A DNA stretch of 64,000 nt from NCBI RefSeq assembly GCF_022810305.1, contig NZ_JALGQH010000003.1:62001-126000 (forward strand), given 5' to 3'. A program made the translations under genes and the position numbers. This DNA is from Rhodococcus sp. ARC_M6 (GTDB lineage Bacteria; Actinomycetota; Actinomycetes; Mycobacteriales; Mycobacteriaceae). Positions 34,401 to 42,631 of this stretch are shown here, piece after piece. Each line of letters opens with the position of its first letter. The first letter of the stretch is position 1. Under the pieces are notes generated by a model that had not been told where the DNA came from, searched no databases, and saw only the letters and a program-made list of their open reading frames with translations.

Positions 34401-35582
34401 TTAGTTGGTGGGGCGATCGGAACCGACCACCCACATCGAGAAGTACTGCGAACCTCCGCCGTACGCATGGCCGAGGGCCTTGCGTGCTCCGGCTACCTGG
34501 TGTGCGCCTGCACGGTTCATGACCTGGATGGCAGATTCCGCGAAACGGATCATGCCCGAAGCGCCGATCGGGTTCGACGAGAGAACGCCACCCGACGCGT
34601 TGACCGGCAGCTTGCCACCGATCGCAGTCTCGCCGGCTTCCGTCAGTTTCCAGCCCTCACCTTCGGCCGCGAAGCCGAGGTTTTCGAGCCACATCGGCTC
34701 GAACCAGGAGAACGGCACATAGATTTCGGCGCAGTCGATCTCGTTGATCGGATCGGTGATTCCGGCGGCTTTCCACAATGCTGCCGCTGCGTCGCGGCCG
34801 GCTTGCGGGTTCACCTGGTCGCGGCCGGCGAAGAACGTCGGCTCCGTGCGCATGGCTGTCGCATGAATCCAGGCCACGGTGCGGCCGTCAGCTTCGACCT
34901 CAGCGGCAGCCTCTTCGTTGCCGATCACCAGAGCGCAAGCGCCGTCCGAAGACGGGCAGGTCTCGTCGAAACGGATCGGATCCCACAACATCTGCGAAGC
35001 CTGCACCGAATCGAGTGTGATGTCCGGCTGCTGGAGATGTGCGTACGGGTTGAGGCTTCCGTTGAGCCTATCCTTCACGGCCACAATGGAACCGATGTGT
35101 GAAGGAGCGCCCGATCGGCGGATGTACGAACGGACGTGCGGTGCGAAGTAGCCGCCGGCTCCGGCGCCGACGGGCATCGTGAACGGAACGGGAGTGGACA
35201 ATGCCCACATGGCGTTGGACTCGGACTGCTTTTCCCACGAGACAGTCAGAACCCGCTTGTGCACACCCGACTTCACCAAGCTAGAGGCGACGATGGCGGT
35301 CGAGCCACCGACCGACCCGGCCGTGTGAACGCGGAGCAACGGCTTTCCGTTGGCGCCCAGAGCATCCGCCATCGCGAGCTCCGGCATCATCGAGCCCTCG
35401 AACAGGTCGGGGGCCTTGCCGATAACGATGGCGTCGATGTCGTCCCAGCCGACCTGAGCGTCTTCCATGGCGCGGTCGACGGCCTCGCGGACCAGTCCGG
35501 CCATCGAGACGTCGTGCCGCTTCGCGACGTAGTGCGTTTGGCCGGTGCCGAGCACGGCTGCGAGTTGAGGCGATCCGGCCAT
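34401..35582 (-). CDS. ltp3: Thiolase-fold aldol-lyase Ltp3
   Basis: A 393-residue SCP-x thiolase-like protein, the same length as M. tuberculosis Ltp3 (Rv3523). LRVHTAGSVGGSTAIVASS replaces the thiolase nucleophile region, with no Cys. GVLSSNPIGASGMIRFAE and ALGHAYGGGSQYFSMWV finish the fold. In Rhodococcus, ltp3 and ltp4 have been shown by mutant studies to be needed for C24-branched sterol side chains, acting as aldol-lyases. It overlaps ltp4 by one base, so they are likely made together. Confidence 0.9.
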   Translation of the reverse strand: MAGSPQLAAVLGTGQTHYVAKRHDVSMAGLVREAVDRAMEDAQVGWDDIDAIVIGKAPDLFEGSMMPELAMADALGANGKPLLRVHTAGSVGGSTAIVASSLVKSGVHKRVLTVSWEKQSESNAMWALSTPVPFTMPVGAGAGGYFAPHVRSYIRRSGAPSHIGSIVAVKDRLNGSLNPYAHLQQPDITLDSVQASQMLWDPIRFDETCPSSDGACALVIGNEEAAAEVEADGRTVAWIHATAMRTEPTFFAGRDQVNPQAGRDAAAALWKAAGITDPINEIDCAEIYVPFSWFEPMWLENLGFAAEGEGWKLTEAGETAIGGKLPVNASGGVLSSNPIGASGMIRFAESAIQVMNRAGAHQVAGARKALGHAYGGGSQYFSMWVVGSDRPTN

Positions 35583-36646
35583 CAGTTACGTCCCTCCAAT
35601 ACTGCTACCAGGTTCTGCTGCAGCGCAGGTCCACTGGTTGCATGAGCCAACGCGCGATTTGCGTTGCCGTCGATAATTGCCTTGGCTGCGTAGCCGATTC
35701 GTTCCAAGCCACCCGCGAACATTGCGTTGCCGCTCAGTGAGCCACCCGACGGATTGATCGTCGTGGCGTCGGTGAGACCGATCGCCTCACGCAGGATCAA
35801 CTCCTGGTGGGTGAACGGTGCATGCAGTTCCGCGACGTCGATATCTGCGACATTTCCGCGGGTGGCAGCCTTGGCTGCTGACGCGGTGGACGCCGAAATC
35901 GTGAGGTCTCGGCCACCGAGATTGGCGGAGTCGATGCGGTGCTCGATACCGGTGATCCACGCCGGGCGTTCGCACAGGTCCCGGGCGCGGTTACCTGAGG
36001 CCAGGACGATGGCTGCGGCACCGTCAGTGATGGGCGCACAATCGTGCATACGCAACGGATCTGCCAAAAATGGGCTGGCGAGCAGAGATTCAGCGATTAC
36101 ATCGCCGGAGAGCTGTGCGTTGGGATTGTTCTTCGCGTTGCGACGGCTACGAACGGCGACGTCTGCCATTTCTTCCGCTGTCCACTTGCCCGCGTCGAGA
36201 CCGAGACGAGCCTGGAGGCCGGCGATGGCGACAGAGTCCGGCCACAGCGGCGCAACGAGGTACGGATCAAGCTGCATTGCAAGGATTTTGCGTAGGTTGC
36301 CGGCCGATGACTTGCCGAAACCGTAAACCAATGCGGTCTCGACCTCACCGGTCATGATCTTGACCCAGGCTTCGTAGAGCGCCCAAGCCGCATCCATCTC
36401 GACGTGAGATTCGTTGATCGGGGGAACTGCGCCGATGGCGTCGATCGCCGAAATGAACGAGAACGCGCGACCAGCGAGGTAGTCGGACGAGCCGGAGCAC
36501 CAGAAACCGATATCGGACTTGGTGATTCCCAGTTCCGAGTACAGCTGATCGAAGCAGGGGGTGAGCATTTCGACGCCATTAGTGGTGCCGGTTGTTTCAC
36601 GAACGTGCGGGGCCTGCGCGAAGCCCACGACGGCGATGTCTGTCAT
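35582..36646 (-). CDS. ltp4: Thiolase-fold aldol-lyase Ltp4
   Basis: A 354-residue thiolase-like protein, the length of M. tuberculosis Ltp4 (Rv3522). Like Ltp3 it lacks the nucleophilic Cys (INESHVEMDAAWALYEAW in that region), which favours C-C bond cleavage by retro-aldol chemistry. NPSGGSLSGNAMFAGGLERI is the C-terminal substrate loop. It lies 11 bases after the double-DUF35 gene and overlaps ltp3. With Ltp3 it is required for sterols carrying C24 methyl or ethyl groups, such as campesterol and sitosterol. Confidence 0.9.
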   Translation of the reverse strand: MTDIAVVGFAQAPHVRETTGTTNGVEMLTPCFDQLYSELGITKSDIGFWCSGSSDYLAGRAFSFISAIDAIGAVPPINESHVEMDAAWALYEAWVKIMTGEVETALVYGFGKSSAGNLRKILAMQLDPYLVAPLWPDSVAIAGLQARLGLDAGKWTAEEMADVAVRSRRNAKNNPNAQLSGDVIAESLLASPFLADPLRMHDCAPITDGAAAIVLASGNRARDLCERPAWITGIEHRIDSANLGGRDLTISASTASAAKAATRGNVADIDVAELHAPFTHQELILREAIGLTDATTINPSGGSLSGNAMFAGGLERIGYAAKAIIDGNANRALAHATSGPALQQNLVAVLEGRN

Positions 36647-36657
36647 GTGTCCGCCCT

Positions 36658-37629
36658 TTACAGGTGATGCTTGTAGGTGTCGTACTCGGCGTCGGGCTCA
36701 CCCGTCGGCCGGAAGTACTCGATATTTTCGAGGCCGTAACCCCACTCCTCGCGAGGCTTCCACTTCGCTTCGACGCGCATACCCATCCGAATGTCTGCCG
36801 CATCGCATTCGAGGATCAGATGCAGGAATGCGATGTCTGCGCCGTCGAGAAGGACGTAGGCAGCGACATAGGGCGGCTTGATCTTCTGGCCGAGGAACGG
36901 GACGTTGACGATGCAGAACGTGGTGATGATGCCGCGGTCCGGCAACTCCACCTGCTCGACCATGGGGCGCCCGTTGGTCGGGTTGGTTCCGCGCGGCGGA
37001 ATGTACACCTTGTCGTTCGGCCCGGAGCGGCCGCCGATCAGCTTGCCTTCTGCCAAGCCGCGCAGGTAGAAACTTTCGCCGAGCGATGCCGTATGCATGA
37101 AATCGAGCGAGATTGGGGTAGTAATCATCGTGACCGGATCCCCTTCGGAATCCAGTGTCGCGACACCATTTTCGGTTTCACCCGGTTCGAAGCACTCGAT
37201 ATCCTGGATCTGCCCGACACGCTCGGCTGCCCAGCGGGCGCGAACCCGCATACCGGTGCTGATCGCATCCGACGAATCGACGTCCACAGCATGGAGCATC
37301 GTGGAATCTGCGCCGTCGAGCTTGATGAGAGCCCACGCAAACGGCTTGGCGAGAGGCTGACCGTCGTAAGGTTCGGCATTCCACGTCCAGCTCACCACGG
37401 TGCCGCCGTCGGAAACTCCGACGAACTCCGTGAGAGGTTCTGCGGTAATCGGATCAAATTCCTGCGGTGGTACAAACACACGGCCGTCGGAGCCGAGAGC
37501 CCCGATCACCTTGCGATTACGTAGCGCACTCACGAACGCGCCAATGGTCGGACCCGTTGATCGGGTGTAGTTGAATTCCAGCTTTAGTGGTGCGCTCAGT
37601 GGCTTCTCTGCCACCCCGCTCTTTCCCAT
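36658..37629 (-). CDS. Double DUF35 protein (Rv3521-like), aldolase partner
   Basis: A 323-residue protein made of two DUF35-like units in tandem. Unit 1 has GRVFVPPQEFDPITAEPL and LDGADSTMLHAV with GMRVRARW; unit 2 has DKVYIPPRGTNPTNGRP and LLDGADIAFLHLI with GMRVEAKW. Neither unit has the Zn-ribbon cysteines. It is the first gene of the ltp4-ltp3 operon. ATG 37629 is chosen: the 14 upstream codons would run into the KstR-like box. As single DUF35 proteins support Ltp2-type aldolases, this double one may hold Ltp3 and Ltp4 or both active sites of a dimer. Confidence 0.85.
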   Translation of the reverse strand: MGKSGVAEKPLSAPLKLEFNYTRSTGPTIGAFVSALRNRKVIGALGSDGRVFVPPQEFDPITAEPLTEFVGVSDGGTVVSWTWNAEPYDGQPLAKPFAWALIKLDGADSTMLHAVDVDSSDAISTGMRVRARWAAERVGQIQDIECFEPGETENGVATLDSEGDPVTMITTPISLDFMHTASLGESFYLRGLAEGKLIGGRSGPNDKVYIPPRGTNPTNGRPMVEQVELPDRGIITTFCIVNVPFLGQKIKPPYVAAYVLLDGADIAFLHLILECDAADIRMGMRVEAKWKPREEWGYGLENIEYFRPTGEPDAEYDTYKHHL

Positions 37630-37644
37630 GGTCACAAGATCGAG

Positions 37645-37658
37645 TAGAACAGGTTCTA
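37645..37658. promoter_or_regulatory. KstR operator between the ltp operon and the LLM gene
   Basis: TAGAACAGGTTCTA is a perfect match to TNNAAC-N2-GTTNNA and a near-perfect palindrome. It is 16 bases from the double-DUF35 start and 51 bases from the LLM start, so it can repress both. Confidence 0.88.
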
Positions 37659-37708
37659 GTGAATGTGGCAAGAGTCACGACTGATCACCGGTGATACGGA
37701 GGCGCGAG

Positions 37709-38746
37709 ATGAAGCTTGGGTTGCAACTCGGATACTGGGGTGCACAGCCGCCCACGAACGCCCCGGAGTTGATCGAGGCCGCCGAAGGCGCGGGTTTCGA
37801 CGCCGTCTTCGCCGCCGAATCCTGGGGGTCGGACGCATTCACGCCGTTGGCGTGGTGGGGATCCCGGACCGAGAAAGTGAAACTGGGTACGTCCGTCGTG
37901 CAAATTTCCGCACGGACGCCAACGAGCTGCGCGATGCACGCACTCACGCTCGACCACCTCAGTGGCGGTCGAACAATCCTGGGGCTGGGCGTATCCGGAC
38001 CCCAGGTCGTCGAAGGCTGGTATGGCCAACCCTTCGAGAAGCCACTCGCGCGCACTCGCGAATACGTGTCGATCGTCCGCCAGGTTCTCGCCCGTGAGGC
38101 GCCCGTGACCAGTGCGGGACAGCACTACCCTCTGCCCTACAACGGACCCGGCAGTTCGGGCCTCGGCAAGCCGCTCAAGCCCATTACGCACCCCGTGCGC
38201 GCAGACATCCCCATCTGGCTCGGCGCCGAAGGCCCGAAAAACGTTGCACTCGCGGGAGAAATCGCCGACGGTTGGCTCGCGATCTACTACACCCCGCGTC
38301 TCGCGCCCATGTACAACAAGTGGCTCGACGAAGGCTTCGCTCGGGAGGGCGCGCGTCGCACCCGCGAAAACTTCGAGGTAGCCGCCACCTGCCAGGTCGT
38401 CGTCACCGATGATCGCGCCGCCACCATTGATGCTCTCAAGCCGATGACCGCCCTGTACGTCGGCGGAATGGGCGCCCCGGAGTTGAACTTTCACGCCCAG
38501 GTCTACAAGCGCATGGGCTACGAGAAAGAGGTCGACGAGATCGGCCGCCTCTTCATGTCCGGCCGAAAGGAAGAAGCCGCTGCCGTCGTCCCCGACGAAA
38601 TGGTCACGGAAACCATGATTATAGGCAACATCGACGAGGTACGTGCCGACGTCAAGCGTTGGGAGGATGCCGGCGTCACCATGCTGCTGGTGACCTGCCG
38701 CAGCGCCGATCATGTGCGCTCACTTGCGGACGCAGTGCTGGGCTGA
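37709..38746 (+). CDS. LLM-class F420-dependent oxidoreductase (Rv3520c-like)
   Basis: A 345-residue LLM flavin/F420 enzyme close in length to Rv3520c (347). GYWGAQPPTNAPELIEAAE starts the barrel; DHLSGGRTILGLGVSGPQVVEGWYG, IPIWLGAEGPKNVALAGEIADGW and ETMIIGN are typical for the family. ATG 37709 follows GGAGG at 6 bases. It is divergent from the double-DUF35 gene over a shared KstR box. The reaction is unknown; its conserved place beside ltp3/ltp4 points to a role in sterol or sterol-acid metabolism. Confidence 0.88.
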   Translation: MKLGLQLGYWGAQPPTNAPELIEAAEGAGFDAVFAAESWGSDAFTPLAWWGSRTEKVKLGTSVVQISARTPTSCAMHALTLDHLSGGRTILGLGVSGPQVVEGWYGQPFEKPLARTREYVSIVRQVLAREAPVTSAGQHYPLPYNGPGSSGLGKPLKPITHPVRADIPIWLGAEGPKNVALAGEIADGWLAIYYTPRLAPMYNKWLDEGFAREGARRTRENFEVAATCQVVVTDDRAATIDALKPMTALYVGGMGAPELNFHAQVYKRMGYEKEVDEIGRLFMSGRKEEAAAVVPDEMVTETMIIGNIDEVRADVKRWEDAGVTMLLVTCRSADHVRSLADAVLG

Positions 38747-38780
38747 CGCCACCCCTTGGCCGCCCCTGCCCAGTCCCGGT

Positions 38781-38871
38781 CTGCACTCGACGGGACCTGC
38801 ACTCGACGGGACCTGCACTCGACGGGACCTGCACTCGACGGGACCTGCACTCGACGGGACCTGCACTCGAC
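38781..38871. repeat. 16-bp tandem repeat, about 5.7 copies
   Basis: The unit CTGCACTCGACGGGAC is repeated without change at 38781, 38797, 38813, 38829 and 38845, and a sixth copy from 38861 breaks off after 11 bases into a hairpin. It begins 34 bases after the LLM enzyme stop. It is not a CRISPR: there are no spacers. Confidence 0.95.
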
Positions 38872-38925
38872 CGCGTGAACGTATCGCTTCCCTTGCTGGA
38901 CAGAGGGAGCGATACGTTCACGCGG
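38871..38925. terminator. 18-bp hairpin upstream of the AbiEi-like gene
   Basis: CCGCGTGAACGTATCGCT (38871-38888) pairs perfectly with 38908-38925 over a 19-base loop in which TCCC/GGGA can extend the stem. The core GTGAACGTATCGCT recurs in the hairpin at 39958-40008. It is probably a terminator for the LLM gene. Confidence 0.7.
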
Positions 38926-38991
38926 CTGTGGATTGCCGGTAGGCCTGTGGATAACCCCCATGACGGACCGGTTCGAACTCAGCGATGCCTC

Positions 38992-39963
38992 ATGATTCCT
39001 ACTATGCGAAGGGGACGATGGGGCGACGATCCGAAATTGTTGGACGCCGCGAGTATGGATGGTGTCATCCGAGTTGCCGAACTGAGCCGATTGGGTGTTT
39101 CCGATTCTGCAATCGCGGGGCGATGCAGAAAAGGGGGAACCTGGCAGAGGTTGCTTCCCGGAATTGTGCTGTTGGGTAACGGTTACCCGAGCCCACGTCA
39201 ACGAACAATTGCCGCGCTCATGTTCTGCGGCAGGGGGTCGATGGTCACCGGCAAAGCGGCGATGGCGCAATTCGGCTATCGAACGCACTCTGGCGACGTT
39301 CAGATCCTGATGCCCATGCATCGCCGCGTGCAATCCACTGATTTTGTCGTAGTCGAACGTACCGTCAGGCTTCCGACGCCATTGACTCGCAGTGGAATCG
39401 ATTGTGCGCCATTGGTTCGCGCAGTGCTCGATGCAGCACGACGAACCAAGACGCTCGACACTGCTCGTGCACTGATTGCGGAAGTAGTTCAGCGAGGTGA
39501 TGTCTCAGTTCGTGACCTGTCCAAAGAGCTCGAGGCTGGCAGTATCCGGGGGAGTGCTCTGCCACGAGAGGTCCTGCGCGAGGTCGACGCGAATGTCCAT
39601 TCGGTTCCCGAAGCGGAGGCGCGCAAACTTTGGGAGCGTAGTGGGCTTCCCGAGATGGTCTTCAATCGTGAAATTTGCGATGCGGGTGGGAAGTTCATCG
39701 CTATGCCCGACGGTTGGATCGATTCGGTTGCTTTCGCGTGGGACATCGATTCGCTGGATTGGCATCTTTCGCCCGCTGACTACCGAGCGACGCTTGAGCG
39801 TCGGACGCGTATGCAGAACGCCGGAATCGTCGTCCTCCCGACGGTCCCGAGTGCATTGAGGGAATCGCCCGACCGCGTCATGGCCGATCTGTGCTCGCAT
39901 TTCGCTCTGGCCGCCTCGCGTCCCCGCCCGAAGGTATCAATCAGTGCCCGGCCCGGCGGGTGA
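38992..39963 (+). CDS. AbiEi-like antitoxin/nuclease-domain protein
   Basis: A 323-residue protein. Residues about 12-55 (DGVIRVAELSRLGVSDSAIAGR) form an AbiEi-type N-terminal winged helix as seen in type IV antitoxins. The C-terminal third resembles a Vsr/DUF559 restriction-endonuclease-like fold: VFNREICDAGGKFIAMPDGWID, FAWDIDSLDWHL and MQNAGIVVLP. No AbiEii-type toxin gene is adjacent. The family is common as solitary genes in actinobacteria, with unknown role. ATG 38992 is chosen (ATG 39004 is possible). The stop codon falls inside a hairpin. It splits the sterol regulon. Confidence 0.7.
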   Translation: MIPTMRRGRWGDDPKLLDAASMDGVIRVAELSRLGVSDSAIAGRCRKGGTWQRLLPGIVLLGNGYPSPRQRTIAALMFCGRGSMVTGKAAMAQFGYRTHSGDVQILMPMHRRVQSTDFVVVERTVRLPTPLTRSGIDCAPLVRAVLDAARRTKTLDTARALIAEVVQRGDVSVRDLSKELEAGSIRGSALPREVLREVDANVHSVPEAEARKLWERSGLPEMVFNREICDAGGKFIAMPDGWIDSVAFAWDIDSLDWHLSPADYRATLERRTRMQNAGIVVLPTVPSALRESPDRVMADLCSHFALAASRPRPKVSISARPGG

Positions 39964-40008
39964 ACGTATCGCTGCCACGGTCTGACAAGGGTAGCGATAC
40001 GTTCACCC
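39958..40008. terminator. 16-bp hairpin over the AbiEi-like stop codon
   Basis: GGGTGAACGTATCGCT (39958-39973) pairs with AGCGATACGTTCACCC (39993-40008). The TGA stop of the gene lies inside the left arm. The core GTGAACGTATCGCT is the same as in the hairpin at 38871-38925. It lies between convergent genes, so it can act in both directions. Confidence 0.75.
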
Positions 40009-40052
40009 GACAGGGGGTGGGGGAAAGGAGGGGGAGGGGACTGCAGGAGCGC

Positions 40053-40877
40053 TCAGGCGCCCTTGAAGTTGGGTGCTCGCCTCTCACCGAAGGCTCGGGG
40101 GCCTTCCTTGGCGTCAGCACTCATGAAGACCGTCTGGCCCAACTTCGAGTCGATCTGGAATGCGGCTTCCTCATGCATTCCCTCGGTGTCGCGGATGGTC
40201 TTGAGGATGGCCTGGACGGCGAGAGGGCCGTTGGCGGCGACGAGTTCGGCAAGTTCGAGTGCCTTGTCCAGTGCCTGACCGTCCGGGACGACGTGACCGA
40301 TGAGGCCCATTTCCTTGGCTTCCGGCGCCTCGATGTGGCGGCCGGTCAGCAGGATGTCGGCAGCAATCGTGTACGGAATCTGGCGGACCAGACGCACTGC
40401 TGAGCCGCCCATGGGGAAGAGGCCCCACTTGGCTTCGGAGACACCGAACTTGGCGCTCTCGCCGGCGACGCGAATGTCGGTCCCCTGAAGGATTTCGGTG
40501 CCGCCCGCGATGGCAGCGCCCTCGACGGCAGCGATGAGTGGCTTGGTGAGGCGACGGCCCTTGAGGAGGCCCTCGATCTTGGACATGTCGACTCCGCCCT
40601 CGGCGAAGGCGTCTCCGGGGGGCTTGGCGGCCATGTTCTTGAGATCGGCGCCGGCGCAGAAATCGCCGCCCGCTCCGGTGAGGACGGCGACGCGGATGTC
40701 GGGGTCGTTGTCGACCTGATTCCATGCGTCGACCATGATTGCCATCATCTCGCCAGTGATGGCGTTCTTGCGTTCGGGGCGGTTCATGGTGATGATCAGG
40801 ACGTGACCGCGCTTCTCGACGAGGGCGTGCGGCGCTGTTTCCGAAGTGTCGGATTTTTCGGTCGTCGTTGAGGACAC
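40053..40877 (-). CDS. echA19: Enoyl-CoA hydratase EchA19
   Basis: A 274-residue crotonase-fold hydratase. [12 protein letters not shown] and the oxyanion/active-site segments [13 protein letters not shown] and [19 protein letters not shown] are visible, and [20 protein letters not shown] carries the second acid region. GTG 40877 is chosen because AGGAG is 7 bases upstream; the 21 codons before it run into the promoter. In M. tuberculosis EchA19 (Rv3516) hydrates the alpha,beta-unsaturated CoA esters of the cholesterol side chain. It is divergent from fadD19 over a KstR-like box. Confidence 0.9.
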   Translation of the reverse strand: MSSTTTEKSDTSETAPHALVEKRGHVLIITMNRPERKNAITGEMMAIMVDAWNQVDNDPDIRVAVLTGAGGDFCAGADLKNMAAKPPGDAFAEGGVDMSKIEGLLKGRRLTKPLIAAVEGAAIAGGTEILQGTDIRVAGESAKFGVSEAKWGLFPMGGSAVRLVRQIPYTIAADILLTGRHIEAPEAKEMGLIGHVVPDGQALDKALELAELVAANGPLAVQAILKTIRDTEGMHEEAAFQIDSKLGQTVFMSADAKEGPRAFGERRAPNFKGA

Positions 40878-40932
40878 TGATGACTCCTGGGCGGTTTGTG
40901 AGCTGGCTCTCAAATTGGGTCTTGCCAGAAAC

Positions 40933-40946
40933 GGTAACACGTTCTA
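40933..40946. promoter_or_regulatory. KstR-like operator between echA19 and fadD19
   Basis: GGTAACACGTTCTA keeps AAC-N2-GTTNNA with a weaker left flank. It ends 11 bases before the fadD19 GTG and 56 bases from the echA19 start, so a short or leaderless fadD19 transcript is likely. Confidence 0.75.
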
Positions 40947-40957
40947 CTTTGAACGGT

Positions 40958-42631
40958 GTGGCCCTTAACATCGCAGACTTCGTAGAGCACTCGATCGACC
41001 TCAATCCGGACCGGGTGGCACTGGTCTCAGATGCCGGAGAGGTGACATACGCGCAACTGGAAGACCGTGCCAACAGGCTCGGTCACTACCTGCTCGAACA
41101 TGGCGTCAAGCCAGGTGACAAGGTCGGCATCTACTGCCGCAACGTCAGCGAGGCCATTGAAGCCATGGTTGCAATCTTCAAGATCCGGGCGGTGATGGTC
41201 AACATCAACTACCGCTACGTCGAGAACGAGTTGCAATACATCTTCGACAATTCGGACATGGTTGCTCTGGTTGCAGAACGTCGCTATGCCGACAAGATCG
41301 CAAATGTCCTTCCGAACAGCCCCCTCGTCAAGTCTGTTGTCGTTGTCGAAGACGGCACCGACATCGACTACTCGTCGTTCGGTATCGAGTACGAAGCAGC
41401 TCTGGCGCAAAGTTCCGGCGAGCGTGATTTCGGGCCGCGTAGCAACGACGACATCTTCATGCTCTACACCGGTGGCACGACCGGTAACCCGAAGGGCGTC
41501 ATGTGGCGTCACGAGGACTGGTGGCGCGTACTCGGCGGCGGAATCAACTTCGTCACCGGCGTTCCCGTCGAAGACGAGTACGAGATGGCGAAGGTCGGCG
41601 CTGCCAACCCGAGCATGATTCGTTACCCGATCCCGCCGATGATCCACGGTGGTTCTCAGTCGGCAGTTTTCCACAGCCTTTTCGGCGGCGGAACACTGCT
41701 GATGCACCCGGAGTTCGACGCACACGAGGTGTGGAAGAACATCGACAAGTACAAGATCAACCTGATCTTCATCACCGGCGACGCAATGGGTCGTCCGATG
41801 CTCGACGCTCTGATCGCCGGAAACCCCGAAACCGGTGAACCTTATGACCTTTCGACGCTCTACGTGATGGCCAGCAGCGCTGCTCTGTTCTCTCCGAGCA
41901 TCCAGGAGCAGTTCCTCGAATTGCTTCCCAACCGTCTGCTCACCGACTCCATCGGCTCTTCCGAGACCGGTTTCGGTGGCCTGGCAGTACTCGCCAAGGG
42001 GCAGAAGCACACCGGCGGTCCGACGGTCAAGATCGATGCCTCCACAACGGTTCTCGACGACGAGGGCAACGAGGTCGAGCCCGGTTCCGGCAAGCGGGGA
42101 ATGCTTGCACGCAAGGGCAACATCCCGCTCGGCTACTACAAGGACGAAGTCAAGACGGCAGAAACGTTCCGCACGATCAACGGTGTGCGGTACTCGATCC
42201 CGGGTGACTACGCACAGGTCGAAGCCGACGGCACGGTCACGATGCTCGGCCGCGGTTCGGTATCGATCAACAGTGGTGGCGAGAAGGTTTACCCGGAAGA
42301 GGTTGAAGGCGCACTGAAGTCGCACCCCGACATCTTCGACGTGCTTGTCGTCGGTGTTCCGGACGAGCGATTCGGTCAGCGCGTTGCCGCAGTTATCCAG
42401 GTACGTGAAGGTACGTCGCCGACACTGAGCGACATCGCCACCGCGGCTCGCAAAGAGATTGCCGGATACAAGATTCCGCGCAGCGTGTGGTTCGTGGACC
42501 AGGTCAAGCGCAACCCGGCCGGAAAGCCCGATTACCGTTGGGCCAAGGCCGAAACCGAGTCGCGTGAGGCCGATGACCACAATGGCAATGGTGCTCCCGA
42601 GGCAGCAGCAACAGAAAGTGTAGACGCCTGA
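40958..42631 (+). CDS. fadD19: Steroid-CoA ligase FadD19
   Basis: A 557-residue acyl-CoA synthetase. It has the P-loop YTGGTTGNPKGVMWRHED, the adenylation motif SSETGFGGL, GDYAQVEADG and the C-terminal Lys region KRNPAGKPDYRWAK. The N-terminus LNIADFVEHSIDLNPDRVAL matches the sterol FadD19 family. The GTG at 40958 is chosen; 30 upstream codons overlap the operator and echA19. In Rhodococcus, FadD19 is needed for C24-branched sterol side chains, activating the 26-oic acid made by Cyp125. It shares one base with the next gene. Confidence 0.93.
   Translation: MALNIADFVEHSIDLNPDRVALVSDAGEVTYAQLEDRANRLGHYLLEHGVKPGDKVGIYCRNVSEAIEAMVAIFKIRAVMVNINYRYVENELQYIFDNSDMVALVAERRYADKIANVLPNSPLVKSVVVVEDGTDIDYSSFGIEYEAALAQSSGERDFGPRSNDDIFMLYTGGTTGNPKGVMWRHEDWWRVLGGGINFVTGVPVEDEYEMAKVGAANPSMIRYPIPPMIHGGSQSAVFHSLFGGGTLLMHPEFDAHEVWKNIDKYKINLIFITGDAMGRPMLDALIAGNPETGEPYDLSTLYVMASSAALFSPSIQEQFLELLPNRLLTDSIGSSETGFGGLAVLAKGQKHTGGPTVKIDASTTVLDDEGNEVEPGSGKRGMLARKGNIPLGYYKDEVKTAETFRTINGVRYSIPGDYAQVEADGTVTMLGRGSVSINSGGEKVYPEEVEGALKSHPDIFDVLVVGVPDERFGQRVAAVIQVREGTSPTLSDIATAARKEIAGYKIPRSVWFVDQVKRNPAGKPDYRWAKAETESREADDHNGNGAPEAAATESVDA

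Noticed and set aside
38781..38871. CRISPR array
   Set aside because: The 16-base units are directly joined without spacers and no cas gene is near.
38992..39963. Complete AbiE toxin-antitoxin pair
   Set aside because: No nucleotidyltransferase-type AbiEii gene lies beside it; the next genes are sterol enzymes.
41027..42580. 517-codon open frame on the minus strand
   Set aside because: It lies wholly inside fadD19 on the opposite strand; the product has no recognisable domain and its length reflects GC-rich mirror-frame openness.
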